From positions 1-32,926 of the forward strand of contig NZ_QMEX01000035.1 in NCBI RefSeq assembly GCF_003284925.1: a stretch of 32,926 bases of DNA, in the 5' to 3' direction. Position numbers and translations under genes: made by a program. The notes beneath the pieces were generated by a model. That model was given only the letters and a program-made list of their open reading frames with translations. It made no database searches and had not been told where the DNA came from. Position 1 is the first letter of the stretch. The number at the start of each line of letters is the position of its first letter. Below, in pieces: positions 7,924-14,792 of this stretch. This DNA comes from Mycolicibacter senuensis. GTDB taxonomy: Bacteria > Actinomycetota > Actinomycetes > Mycobacteriales > Mycobacteriaceae.

Positions 7924-7994
7924 GCGCGCCCCACCCGCCGCACCGGCCGCCAGCTTGTCCGAGCACATCCACATTGACACCGGGGTTGGAGTAG
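7920..7994 (+). CDS. Possible 24-aa coupled ORF
   Basis: An ATG overlapping the RsbA-like stop (ATGA) opens a 24-codon frame rich in Pro, His and Ser, ending 12 nt before the methyltransferase ATG. Proline-rich composition and lack of any recognised motif make it either a leader-type coupling ORF or noise. Listed because of the ATGA overlap only. Confidence 0.25.
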   Translation: MSAPHPPHRPPACPSTSTLTPGLE

Positions 7995-8006
7995 CGGGAG
8001 AAACCG

Positions 8007-8867
8007 ATGGCCGATTTTGAACCTAAATACGCCGAGCTGCAGTCGATCTACGACATCTCCAACGAGTTCTTCGAGCTGTTCCTCGGCCCGACGATGGGCT
8101 ATACCTGCGGCTACTACCCGGATCCGGACACCACCCGCGACGAGGCGCAGAACGCCAAGTTCGACCTGGCTTTGGGAAAGCTGGGACTGGAGCCCGGGAT
8201 GACGTTGCTGGACATCGGCTGCGGCTGGGGCGGCGGGATGAGCCGGGCACTGGAGAAATTCGATGTCAACGTCATCGGACTGACACTCAGTGAGCGACAA
8301 CGCGAATACGCCGTCGCCAAGCTGGCCCGGGTGCCCACCCGGCGCAGCGTGGAGGTGCGTCTGCAAGGCTGGGAAGAGTTCGACGAGCCGGTCGATCGCA
8401 TCGTATCCATCGGCGCCTTCGAACACTTCGGGCACAACCGTTACCCCGAATTCTTCAAGACGGCCTACCGCGTTCTGCCGTCCGGCGGGGCGATGCTGTT
8501 GCACACCATCACCGCAATCACCCAGGACGACGCCCAGCGGTTGGGTCTTCCGCTGACCATGAGCCTGGTCCGATTCAACAAGTTCATCATGACCGAGATC
8601 TTCCCCGGCGGTCAGCTGCCGACAGCCGCTATGGTTGCCGACCGTGCGGCCGAAGCCGGATTCGCTGTCGCCCGCATCCACGAGATCGGCCCCAACTACG
8701 TGCGGACGCTGCAGGATTGGGCCGCCGCGCTGGCCGCCAACAAAGAGCAGGCGATCGCCGCGCAGTCCCAAGAGGTCTATGACCGTTACGACAGGTACCT
8801 CAACGGCTGCGTGCCGCTGTTCCGGGACGGCTACACCAGTGTTCACCAGTACACGCTGCGGAAGTGA
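8007..8867 (+). CDS. Cyclopropane/methoxy mycolic acid synthase-family methyltransferase
   Basis: A 286-aa SAM-dependent methyltransferase of the CmaA/MmaA/PcaA/UmaA family, which modifies meromycolate double bonds on acyl carrier protein. The SAM motif DIGCGWGGG is at residues 69-77. All residues known to hold the active-site (bi)carbonate in CmaA1 have counterparts one position earlier: Cys34 (YTCGYY), Glu139 (GAFEHFGH), His166 (LLHTIT), Tyr231 and Cys268. N-terminal details (SIYDISNEFFELF, RRSVEVRLQGW) resemble UmaA, but UmaA has FEAF where this has FEHF. GGGAG precedes the ATG. Full length. The exact product (cyclopropane, methyl branch or other) cannot be told from sequence. Confidence 0.93.
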   Translation: MADFEPKYAELQSIYDISNEFFELFLGPTMGYTCGYYPDPDTTRDEAQNAKFDLALGKLGLEPGMTLLDIGCGWGGGMSRALEKFDVNVIGLTLSERQREYAVAKLARVPTRRSVEVRLQGWEEFDEPVDRIVSIGAFEHFGHNRYPEFFKTAYRVLPSGGAMLLHTITAITQDDAQRLGLPLTMSLVRFNKFIMTEIFPGGQLPTAAMVADRAAEAGFAVARIHEIGPNYVRTLQDWAAALAANKEQAIAAQSQEVYDRYDRYLNGCVPLFRDGYTSVHQYTLRK

Positions 8868-8889
8868 CGCCCCCGGCCGAGCCTTCCGG

Positions 8890-9216
8890 TCAGCGGTGCC
8901 GGCGCACCGGGCCTGCCCGCAGGTAGTCCTGCGATGACGAGGACTGCCGGCGGTAGGTGACGGGGATGGTGACCGGACCGGCCGCGGCGGATTGGTGGCC
9001 GCTCCGACGCAATGCGTCGTATGCGCAAAGCAGCTGCCGCAGTCGTGCGGCCGCATCATCGGGTGGTGACGAACCCGCATAGCCGGTGTCGGGGTGAAGG
9101 CTGCGCACCTTGATGCGGAACGCATGGCTGATCTGTGCCGGGGTGGCCGAATGCGGCACTCCCAGTATGTCGTAGGGATCGGGGAGTATGTCGCGGGGAT
9201 CGGGGTTTTCGCTCAT
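8890..9216 (-). CDS. DnaJ-like J-domain protein
   Basis: A 108-aa protein with a short J-domain at residues about 12-75: DPYDILGVPHSATPAQISHA, then FRIKVRSLHPDTGY with the diagnostic HPD tripeptide that stimulates DnaK ATPase, then LLCAYDALR. There is no G/F, zinc-finger or substrate-binding region, so it is a stand-alone J protein; the basic, Ser-rich tail (RRQSSSSQD) is unassigned. ATG 9216 is chosen; an adjacent GTG (9219) is possible. Its position on the hsp18 side of the locus supports a heat-shock or chaperone role. Confidence 0.82.
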   Translation of the reverse strand: MSENPDPRDILPDPYDILGVPHSATPAQISHAFRIKVRSLHPDTGYAGSSPPDDAAARLRQLLCAYDALRRSGHQSAAAGPVTIPVTYRRQSSSSQDYLRAGPVRRHR

Positions 9217-9220
9217 CACG

Positions 9221-9346
9221 TCACCAAGGTCGCTTACCAACTCGGTCGCTCACCAACTCCAGGACTTTCTTGCTGCGGGCCGGCGGGTCCCGCTGCCCGG
9301 GAGAGCAGGTGGGCAGCGGGGCCACGCCCGACCGCGCGGTGCTCAT
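9221..9346 (-). CDS. Possible 41-aa coupled ORF between hsp18 operon genes
   Basis: A 41-codon frame (MSTARSGVAPLPTC..., ending VLELVSDRVGKRPW) whose ATG overlaps the stop of the preceding gene (ATGA at 9343-9346) and whose TGA lies 4 nt before the DnaJ-like ATG. Third codon positions are mostly G or C, as in the coding genes around it. No family recognised. It bridges what would otherwise be a gap, so a three- or four-gene heat-shock operon is possible. Confidence 0.4.
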   Translation of the reverse strand: MSTARSGVAPLPTCSPGQRDPPARSKKVLELVSDRVGKRPW

Positions 9347-9678
9347 CGCGTCGGATCATCACCTCCCGTCATCACGCGGCGGACAGCATCGGGACCTCGG
9401 TAGCCGCCCGGAGGCGAGCGTTGCGTCGGCCAGACTCGCCGGCTGCGCCGCCGCGTATCCGACCGGCTACGAGGGCTCCCCGGTGGTGGCGCGCCACGCC
9501 GCTCGGGTGTGGCGTTACGAATGGCGAGCTCGGGGGGTCGGGACCGGGTGGCGGGCATTTCGGTGTGCACCGCCTGACAGCGCTCCGGGATCGCCGCGGC
9601 CAGCAAGCGCAGCCATTCGGCGCGCACGATGCGGTCCGCCTCCTCGAGCACCTCCGCGGTCAACGTGTCGGTGGTCAT
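9343..9678 (-). CDS. Hypothetical protein downstream of hsp18
   Basis: 111 aa. The start is well supported: a near-perfect AAGGAGGT lies 7 nt before ATG 9678. The first 45 residues (MTTDTLTAEVLEEADRIVRA, then EWLRLLAAAIPERCQAVHTE) look like a folded helical segment. The remaining 65 are Arg/Pro/Ser-rich with weaker third-position GC bias, as if the frame had been lost partway; the C-terminal half may be degenerate. It lies 47 nt after hsp18 on the same strand and so is probably co-transcribed. Function unknown. Confidence 0.55.
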   Translation of the reverse strand: MTTDTLTAEVLEEADRIVRAEWLRLLAAAIPERCQAVHTEMPATRSRPPELAIRNATPERRGAPPPGSPRSRSDTRRRSRRVWPTQRSPPGGYRGPDAVRRVMTGGDDPTR

Positions 9679-9725
9679 GCTGCTCACCTCCTTCACCGCG
9701 CAAACCGCCTCCCGGCCCCTCGCTA

Positions 9726-10145
9726 TCAGGCGTTGATGGCCCGCTCGCCGTGTCCGCTGGCGACCTTGATCCGGCGCGGCTTTGCCTTCTCCGCGACCGG
9801 AATGGTCACCCGAAGCACCCCGTCCTGGTAACTGGCCTGGATGTGCTCGGCATCGAGGTTGTCGCCCAGGAAAAGCTGTCGGCTGAACACGCCGCGCGGC
9901 CGTTCCGCCGACACCATCTCGCGATTCTGATCAAGGCCCGGCCGTTCGGCGTGCACCGTCAGCACGTTGCGTTCGACATCGAGGTCCAGCGAGTCCTCCT
10001 TGATCCCCGGCAGGTCGAACTCGACGATGAACTGATCACCGTCTCGCCAGGCATCCATGGGCATGACCGCCGGCCGCGCCGCGGTGCCCAAGACCTGCTG
10101 GGTCCAGCGGTCGAGATCACGGAACGGGTCGGTACGCATCAACAT
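9726..10145 (-). CDS. hsp18: Hsp20/alpha-crystallin small heat-shock protein (18-kDa antigen type)
   Basis: A 139-aa ATP-independent holdase. The opening [20 protein letters not shown] and [20 protein letters not shown] are strongly like the M. leprae 18-kDa antigen. The alpha-crystallin domain follows ([34 protein letters not shown]), with the conserved A-x-x-x-(N/D)GVL signature as [20 protein letters not shown] precedes tandem ATGs at 10148 and 10145; 10145 is used by analogy with the known N-terminus. A perfect 9-bp inverted repeat in the divergent region toward the MerR/HspR-like gene suggests heat-inducible repression. Confidence 0.93.
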   Translation of the reverse strand: MLMRTDPFRDLDRWTQQVLGTAARPAVMPMDAWRDGDQFIVEFDLPGIKEDSLDLDVERNVLTVHAERPGLDQNREMVSAERPRGVFSRQLFLGDNLDAEHIQASYQDGVLRVTIPVAEKAKPRRIKVASGHGERAINA

Positions 10146-10175
10146 CATCTCCACCTCCTCAATCTGCAGCAGATC

Positions 10176-10197
10176 ATCTATGTCCGCTGACATAGAT
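10176..10197. promoter_or_regulatory. Perfect inverted repeat, probable operator between hsp18 and merR-like gene
   Basis: Arms ATCTATGTC (10176-10184) and GACATAGAT (10189-10197) are exact reverse complements around a 4-nt centre. This is the spacing of a MerR-dimer site. It lies about 30 nt upstream of the hsp18 start and about 65 nt upstream of the divergent regulator. It is not the classical HspR HAIR sequence (CTTGAGT-N7-ACTCAAG). Inference: target of the adjacent regulator. Confidence 0.6.
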
Positions 10198-10206
10198 TTC
10201 TATATA

Positions 10207-10227
10207 GCACTGATGGTAGGTTAGTGC
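10207..10227. promoter_or_regulatory. Second, weaker inverted repeat in the hsp18/merR intergenic region
   Basis: GCACT (10207-10211) and AGTGC (10223-10227) form a 5-bp inverted repeat with an 11-nt spacer, directly after an AT-rich CTATATAG (10200-10207) that could serve as a -10 element. It may be a second regulator contact or coincidental. Confidence 0.3.
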
Positions 10228-10260
10228 AAGAGGTTCTCCGACGAACGGAAGCGACGCACC

Positions 10261-10683
10261 TTGACCGAGAACATGAATGCCCGATCCGGACTCGGGGTAT
10301 ACAGCATCTCCGTGGCGGCAGAGTTATCCGGCGTCGGTCAGCAGACGTTGCGGCTCTACGAGCGGCGCGGCCTGCTCACGCCGGCGCGCACCTCGGGCGG
10401 CACCCGCCGTTACAGCGACGACGACCTGGCGCGGCTGCGGCGCATCGTCGAGCTGGCCGGTGTGGGGGTCAACGTGGCCGGCATCGGGGAGATCCTCGGG
10501 CTGGAAGCCCGAAACGTCCGGCTGGAATCGGACAACCACCGGCTGAAGTCGGACAACAATCGACTCAGATCGGATAACGACCAGCTGAAGTCGGACTATG
10601 CCCTACTCGTCGCGCAGCGAGCGAAGCGAGCAGGCGCAGCGCGCGAGCGCGGAACCGAAAGGGGTCATGATGATCGACGCTGA
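10261..10683 (+). CDS. MerR/HspR-family regulator with leucine-zipper tail
   Basis: About 140 aa (TTG 10261) or 136 aa (ATG 10273). Residues about 14-80 form a MerR winged-helix domain closely resembling HspR: YSISVAAELSGVGQQTLRLY, ERRGLLTPARTSGGTRRYSD and GVNVAGIGEIL. HspR represses chaperone genes. Unlike HspR, the C-terminus is a four-fold heptad run in which Leu recurs every seven residues with an (E/K/R)SDN core (residues 88-115), predicting a parallel coiled coil. The final 25 residues are Arg/Ala-rich and encoded by low-complexity GCGAGC repeats. Divergent from hsp18. The stop overlaps the next gene by 14 nt. Confidence 0.87.
   Translation: MTENMNARSGLGVYSISVAAELSGVGQQTLRLYERRGLLTPARTSGGTRRYSDDDLARLRRIVELAGVGVNVAGIGEILGLEARNVRLESDNHRLKSDNNRLRSDNDQLKSDYALLVAQRAKRAGAARERGTERGHDDRR
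10522..10605 (+). repeat. Four 21-bp tandem repeats encoding leucine-zipper heptads
   Basis: Units at 10522, 10543, 10564 and 10585, each 21 bp, share a CTG-N3-TCGGAC/T-AAC-like core and encode L-x-S-D-N-x-x. The exact multiple of 3 and the preserved Leu/Ser/Asp pattern indicate duplication followed by selection for a coiled coil. Confidence 0.75.
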
Positions 10684-10882
10684 AGGACTGTCGCCGAGCG
10701 ATGGCATCCCGGAGGCGGACCGCGCCGAACAGTGGCTGCCGGCCGACGTCGGCGACGAGGAGGCCGGGCTGGACCCGGCCCATCTCGAGAACATCCACGA
10801 CAAGGACGCCAACCCGGCCGACGTGATCGATCAGGCGATCAGCGTTCCGCTTCCGCACGACGACTACGACATCGAGCAGTAG
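10670..10882 (+). CDS. Small acidic conserved hypothetical protein (70 aa)
   Basis: A 70-aa acidic protein (MIDAEGLSPSDGIPEADRAE, then HLENIHDKDANPADVIDQAI and ending VPLPHDDYDIEQ). The NPADVIDQAISVPLP-type motif is familiar from short actinobacterial hypothetical proteins, but no function is known. AAAGGGG precedes tandem ATGs at 10667 and 10670. It overlaps the 3' end of the HspR-like gene by 14 nt, indicating translational coupling, so it may modulate the regulator. Confidence 0.7.
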   Translation: MIDAEGLSPSDGIPEADRAEQWLPADVGDEEAGLDPAHLENIHDKDANPADVIDQAISVPLPHDDYDIEQ

Positions 10883-10915
10883 CGCGGCCCGGTCAGCAAC
10901 GCGGCCCCGGTCGGA

Positions 10916-11143
10916 CTACTCGGCGTCGGCCGGGTCGCCGTCGACGTGGCGCGACGACGGGTCACGCCGCCGATGGCTGGTGTCGCACAGCGGGTAGGTG
11001 CGGCTGCGCCCGCAGGCACAGATCGCGACCATGAACCGATCCGATTCCACGACGCCGCCGGGTGTCTCGATGCGCACCGGCCCGGCGACCAGCACCGGAC
11101 CGTTTCGCACCGGCTGTACCAGGTGGGGCTGCTGCTCACTCAC
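10916..11143 (-). CDS. CDGSH-type iron-sulfur protein (CDTSH variant)
   Basis: A 75-aa protein with the CDGSH [2Fe-2S] motif C-x-C-x2-S-x3-P-x-C-D-x-S-H, read here as CACGRSRTYPLCDTSH: three Cys plus one His ligand, with Thr in place of the usual Gly. Such proteins carry a redox-active, labile 2Fe-2S cluster. The GTG start overlaps the TGA of the upstream methyltransferase (GTGA), so the two are co-translated. The tail is acidic (DGDPADAE). Confidence 0.87.
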   Translation of the reverse strand: MSEQQPHLVQPVRNGPVLVAGPVRIETPGGVVESDRFMVAICACGRSRTYPLCDTSHRRRDPSSRHVDGDPADAE

Positions 11144-11835
11144 GGCTTGTCCGCCCGTATCACGACCAGTTGCTCCTCGCGGCAACCGCGGGGCATTCGG
11201 CCGGTTCGTTCCAGCCAGTCGGCACGCGCGGACAGCACCGGGCCGAACGGGATCCACCGGGTAGCCACGATGTCCGCATCCAGGCCGCTATCCCGCAACG
11301 CTTTCAGCGATCGGCCGGCATCGGCCAGCGCGGACTGGACCAGCAACATCGATCCACCGCTGCGCAACAGCGTCGCCGCCGAGCGGCACAGTGGGTCCAG
11401 AACGATCCGGCCGTCGACGCCACCGTTCCACGACCACTCCGGACCGCCCGCCACCGGGACCGGCCCGCTGTGGCGCGGGCTGGGCACATACGGCGGATTC
11501 GACACGATCAGGTCGAACGGCTCGCAGCTCAACGCGCCGGTCCACGGCCCCTGCCGGATCTCGATGTCGACACCGGCCGCACCCGCGTTATCCCGGGCGC
11601 ACCGGACCGCCCGCGGACAGATGTCGAATGCGGTGACGCTGCCGGCGCCCAGGCCGGCCGCTGCGATCGCCACCACACCGGACCCGGTGCACAGGTCCAG
11701 CACTCGGCGCCGGCGGGCCAGCCCCGACGACTCCATGACGTCGACCAATAGGTGCGAATCCTGCTGCGGCGCATAGACGCCGATCGGGGTCAGCAGTTGC
11801 GGCCGGGTAGCGTACGTGGCGATGGTGGGGTTCAC
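11140..11835 (-). CDS. HemK2/MTQ2-family SAM methyltransferase
   Basis: A 231-aa class I methyltransferase. The SAM loop is VLDLCTGSGVVAIAAAG and the catalytic NPPY motif appears in FDLIVSNPPYVP, typical of N-methylation of Gln or Asn in proteins (release-factor type) or of nucleic-acid bases. The N-terminal PQQDSHLLVDVM matches HemK2-like enzymes rather than PrmC. GTG start. A SigF-like promoter 10 nt upstream would give an essentially leaderless mRNA. Operon with the CDGSH gene. Substrate inferred only at family level. Confidence 0.85.
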   Translation of the reverse strand: MNPTIATYATRPQLLTPIGVYAPQQDSHLLVDVMESSGLARRRRVLDLCTGSGVVAIAAAGLGAGSVTAFDICPRAVRCARDNAGAAGVDIEIRQGPWTGALSCEPFDLIVSNPPYVPSPRHSGPVPVAGGPEWSWNGGVDGRIVLDPLCRSAATLLRSGGSMLLVQSALADAGRSLKALRDSGLDADIVATRWIPFGPVLSARADWLERTGRMPRGCREEQLVVIRADKP

Positions 11836-11844
11836 CTAGCCCGT

Positions 11845-11870
11845 TTACCCAGCTGCAGCCGCCGACAAAC
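11845..11870 (-). promoter_or_regulatory. SigF-like promoter of the HemK2-type/CDGSH operon
   Basis: Minus strand GTTT (11867-11870), 16 nt, GGGTAA (11845-11850). Predicted start about 11838, three bases before the GTG at 11835, so translation would be nearly leaderless. Motif match only. Confidence 0.6.
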
Positions 11871-11960
11871 GCCATTGGCCACTCCCGTAACGGGGGCACC
11901 GCACCCCATCCCGACCACTCCGGATCCCGCGGCGGCGTCGCGGCGGCCGAGCAGGTGCGC

Positions 11961-13778
11961 TCACTCGTCCTTGTCGCGCAAGTCGCGCACCGCCTGCTTG
12001 GCCGACTCGGTGAACTCGTGCATCTTCTGCTTGGCGCCCTTGGTGGCGACGCTGACCCGGTCCGGATCCTTGATCATCGCCTTGGCGGTGTTCTTCGCGA
12101 TATCCATCCGGATCTGCGGCGGAACCGGTGCGACGTCGGGATCCACGACCACTTCGAGCACCACCGGGCCCGGCGCCGCCAGCGCCTGGTCCCAGGCGTG
12201 CCCGATGTTCTCGGGGTCATCGCAGCGGATGCCGGTCAGTCCGAGCAGCTTGGCGAACTCGGCGTATGGCACGTCCGGGATACGTTGTGTTCCATCGAAT
12301 TTCGGCTCTCCGCCCATCGCCCGCTGCTCGAAGGTGACCTGGTTGAGATCCTGGTTGTTGAACACGCAGAAGATCAGCGGGCCCTTGGACAACCGATCCT
12401 TGTACCGCTTGACGGTGATCATCTCGGCCATGCCGTTCATCTGGAACACGCCGTCGCCCACCAGGGCGATCACCGGGCGGCCCGGGTGCGCCAGCTTGGC
12501 GGCGATCGCATACGGCGTGCCCGGGCCCATGGTGGCGAGGTTGCCGGCCAGTGAGGCGGCCATGCCCGGCCGCAGCCGCAGGTGCCGCGCCCACCAGTTG
12601 GCCACCGAGCCGGCATCGGTGGTGATGACGGAGTTGTCCGGCAGCCGCTTGGACAGTTCGTGCACCACCAGCTCGGGGTTGAGCGGATCGGCCTTGTCGT
12701 GGGCCCGCTTGTCGAGCACCCGCCACCACTCCTGCACTTCGCTTTCGATCTTCTCCCGCCAGGACCGGTCGTCTTTGCGCTTCAGCAGCGGGATCAGCTC
12801 TTGCAAGGTGTCTTTGGAGTCACCGATCAGATTGGCGTCCATCGGGTACCGCACGCCGATCATCCGGCCGTCGTGGTTGATCTCCACCCCGCGGCACTGC
12901 CCTTCCTTGGGCAGCCATTCGGAGTAGGGGAAGCTCGATCCGATCATGAACAAGGTGTCGGCCCCGGACATCATCGCTTCGCTGGCAGTGGAGCCGAGCA
13001 GCCCGATCGGACCGGTGACATACGGCAGGTCATCGGGCAGCGCGGCCCGTCCCAGGGCGGTCTTGGCCACTCCGGCACCCAGCAACTCGGCGACCTGCAC
13101 CACCTCATCGGAGGCGTCGGCGGCGCCGGCGCCGATCAGAATCGCCACCTTCTTGGCGTCGTTGAGAATGTCGGCCGCCTTCTGCAGCTCGGGCTTCGCC
13201 GGCAACATCCGCGACCGGCTCCAGCCGACGCTGCTGTACACCGCGCCGTGCATCCGCGGCGGCGAGGGCACCGCGTCTTCCTCGGCGACGTCTTCCGGCA
13301 GGATGATGGTGGCCACCGTCCGATTCGTCAGCGCCACCTTGCACGCCCGATCCACCAGATGCCTGGCTTGCACGGGCGCCATGCAGGTTTGGATGAAGTC
13401 CGATGAGACGTCCTTGTACAGCGACATCGGGTCGATCTCCTGCTGGAACGCCGCGCCCAGCGACATCCGCTTCTGCTGACCGACGATGGCGACCACCGGC
13501 TGGTGGTCGAGTTTCGCGTCGTAGAGCCCGTTGAGCAGGTGGATCGCGCCGCCGCCGGAGGTGGCCAGGCAGCAGGCGAGTTCGCCGGTGAATTTGGCGT
13601 GCCCGGTCGCCATGAACGCGCCCATCTCCTCGTGCCGGGGCTGGATCAGCTCCGGGTCGCCGTTGGCCCGGTCTAGTGCGCCGAGCATGGAGAGGATGCC
13701 GTCCCCGGGATATCCGAAGATCCGGTGCACCCCCCACTGGCGTAGCCGGTCGATGATGAAGTCCGCGGTTTTCGGCAT
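11961..13778 (-). CDS. ThDP-dependent pyruvate oxidase/acetolactate synthase-like enzyme
   Basis: A 605-aa enzyme with the three-domain architecture of pyruvate oxidase and acetolactate synthase. The N-terminal PYR domain has the catalytic Glu at about 51 (RHEEMGAFMA). The central domain has a VAILIGAGAAD-type fold, and the C-terminal PP domain has the ThDP motif GDG (441-443) to NN (474-475, FNNQDLNQ). The lysine/aspartate-rich C-terminal 50 residues (QKMHEFTESAKQAV) form an amphipathic tail, reminiscent of the membrane-binding end of PoxB but different in sequence. A purine-rich GAAGGGAG precedes the ATG. It likely decarboxylates pyruvate or another 2-oxo acid. Confidence 0.9.
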   Translation of the reverse strand: MPKTADFIIDRLRQWGVHRIFGYPGDGILSMLGALDRANGDPELIQPRHEEMGAFMATGHAKFTGELACCLATSGGGAIHLLNGLYDAKLDHQPVVAIVGQQKRMSLGAAFQQEIDPMSLYKDVSSDFIQTCMAPVQARHLVDRACKVALTNRTVATIILPEDVAEEDAVPSPPRMHGAVYSSVGWSRSRMLPAKPELQKAADILNDAKKVAILIGAGAADASDEVVQVAELLGAGVAKTALGRAALPDDLPYVTGPIGLLGSTASEAMMSGADTLFMIGSSFPYSEWLPKEGQCRGVEINHDGRMIGVRYPMDANLIGDSKDTLQELIPLLKRKDDRSWREKIESEVQEWWRVLDKRAHDKADPLNPELVVHELSKRLPDNSVITTDAGSVANWWARHLRLRPGMAASLAGNLATMGPGTPYAIAAKLAHPGRPVIALVGDGVFQMNGMAEMITVKRYKDRLSKGPLIFCVFNNQDLNQVTFEQRAMGGEPKFDGTQRIPDVPYAEFAKLLGLTGIRCDDPENIGHAWDQALAAPGPVVLEVVVDPDVAPVPPQIRMDIAKNTAKAMIKDPDRVSVATKGAKQKMHEFTESAKQAVRDLRDKDE

Positions 13779-13805
13779 GGTGCGCTCCCTTCTGTCGGCA
13801 AACGG

Positions 13806-13830
13806 TTACCCGTCGCCCTCGTTGTCAAAC
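13806..13830 (-). promoter_or_regulatory. SigF-like promoter of the ThDP enzyme gene
   Basis: Minus strand GTTT (13827-13830), 15 nt, GGGTAA (13806-13811). Predicted start near 13799 and a leader of about 21 nt. The element lies inside the 3' end of the upstream udgX remnant; its TAA is the remnant's terminal stop in frame. Confidence 0.6.
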
Positions 13831-14339
13831 AGCGCCGTCCTACAAGCGGTGCTGCCGGTCGCCGCACTGGCGGCCACGCGTAAGTCGTCGACGAACGCGC
13901 GGTAGGCCTCATCGCGCCGGTCACTGCGGTCTCACAGCACCGCCGAGGGATGCACGGTCGCCAGTACCGGCGGCCGGCACCTGGCACCGGTCGGCGGGTG
14001 CCGCAGCTCCCCGCGTCCGGTGGAGACCCGGAACGCCGCGCCCAGCAGCGATTGCGCGGCGGTGGCCCCCAGGCAGACCACCAGTTGCGGGCGCACCGCG
14101 TCGATCTCGGCGATCAGCCACGGCCGGCACGCCACCACCTCGGTTCGGCCGGGCTTCTGGTGGATCCGGCGCTTGCCTTCCCGGCGGGTGGATTTGAAGT
14201 GCTTGACCGCGTTGGTGGCATACACCAGCTGCGGGTCGATGCCCGCGTCGCGGATCGCCCGGTCCAGCAACCGCCCCGCCGGACCGACGAACGGACGGCC
14301 GGCCCGATCCTCCTGGTCGCCGGGCTGCTCACCGATGAA
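13806..14339 (-). pseudogene. udgX: udgX remnant (uracil-DNA glycosylase), 5'-truncated and with an in-frame stop
   Basis: From 14339 the frame reads FIGEQPGDQEDRAGRPFVGP, then TNAVKHFKSTRREGKRRIHQ and TVHPSAVL. The KRRIH loop is diagnostic of UdgX, which traps uracil-DNA covalently through its His. About the first 50 residues, which hold the N-terminal Fe-S cysteines, are missing; an epimerase fragment is joined there in another frame. After HPSAVL a TGA (13932-13934) replaces an expected Arg codon (CGA), yet the frame continues with DEAYRAFVDDLRVAASAATG to a TAA at 13806, still like the family. Nonsense plus deletion: non-functional as a normal UdgX. Confidence 0.85.
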
Positions 14340-14736
14340 CCAGTGGATCACCATAGACCTCGCTAGTGGAGGCCAGCACGAATCGGGCGCCGCACGCCTC
14401 GGCCAAGGCCAGCGCGGCCGCGGTGCCCTGGGCGCCGGCCCGCAACGTCGGTATCGGCAGCCGCAGATAGTCCGGCGGGGATGCCGCCGAGGCGAGGTGC
14501 AGAACTGCATCCAAGGACCCGAACCGGCGGGGGTCGGCGAACCCTTCGGAGATGTCGTGTTCGATGAACTCGAGGCCGGAAAGACGCTGTATCACAGCAA
14601 GATTGGCTTCCGAGGCGGTGGACAGGTCATCGACGCACCAGACCCGCTGCGCGCCCTCGGCGAGTAGCAGGGCGCACAACCGGCTGCCGAGGAATCCGGC
14701 TCCGCCGGTGATCAGAACACGGTTCAGCGCACGCAT
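14329..14736 (-). pseudogene. NAD-dependent epimerase/dehydratase, N-terminal fragment
   Basis: The frame from ATG 14736 begins MRALNRVLITGGAGFLGSRL with the GGAGFLG dinucleotide-binding motif, then VWCVDDLS, AVLHLASAASPPDY and VLASTSEVYGDPLVH, followed by R and TGA. This is the first roughly 135 residues of an extended SDR of the UDP-glucuronate decarboxylase/epimerase kind, normally about 310-330 aa. The catalytic YxxxK and the sugar-binding half are absent. Homology stops at about 14340, where udgX sequence begins in another frame, which points to a deletion fusion. Confidence 0.83.
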
Positions 14737-14753
14737 GGCGACCACGTCCGAAT

Positions 14754-14778
14754 GGGCCCGATCCTGGGGATCGGGCCC
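14754..14778 (-). terminator. Strong hairpin downstream of the mpt63-type gene
   Basis: Perfect 11-bp arms GGGCCCGATCC (14754-14764) and GGATCGGGCCC (14768-14778) with a 3-nt loop, starting 15 nt after the stop of the leftward MPT63-family gene. There is no long T tract on either side, as is common for mycobacterial hairpin terminators. Confidence 0.7.
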
Positions 14779-14792
14779 TTCTCGGATCGGCG

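Noticed and set aside
10606..10660. GCGAGC-rich low-complexity stretch at the 3' end of the merR-like gene
   Set aside because: Short alternating GC motifs without regular unit length or spacers; not a CRISPR or a defined repeat.
13932..13934. The TGA in udgX as a recoded (selenocysteine or readthrough) codon
   Set aside because: The position corresponds to a surface Arg codon (CGA) in the family, no stem-loop of the needed type is evident, and the gene is also truncated at its 5' end.
14754..14778. The 25-nt hairpin as an attachment site or IS end
   Set aside because: Its position just after the mpt63-type stop fits a terminator, and no partner copy was seen in the window.
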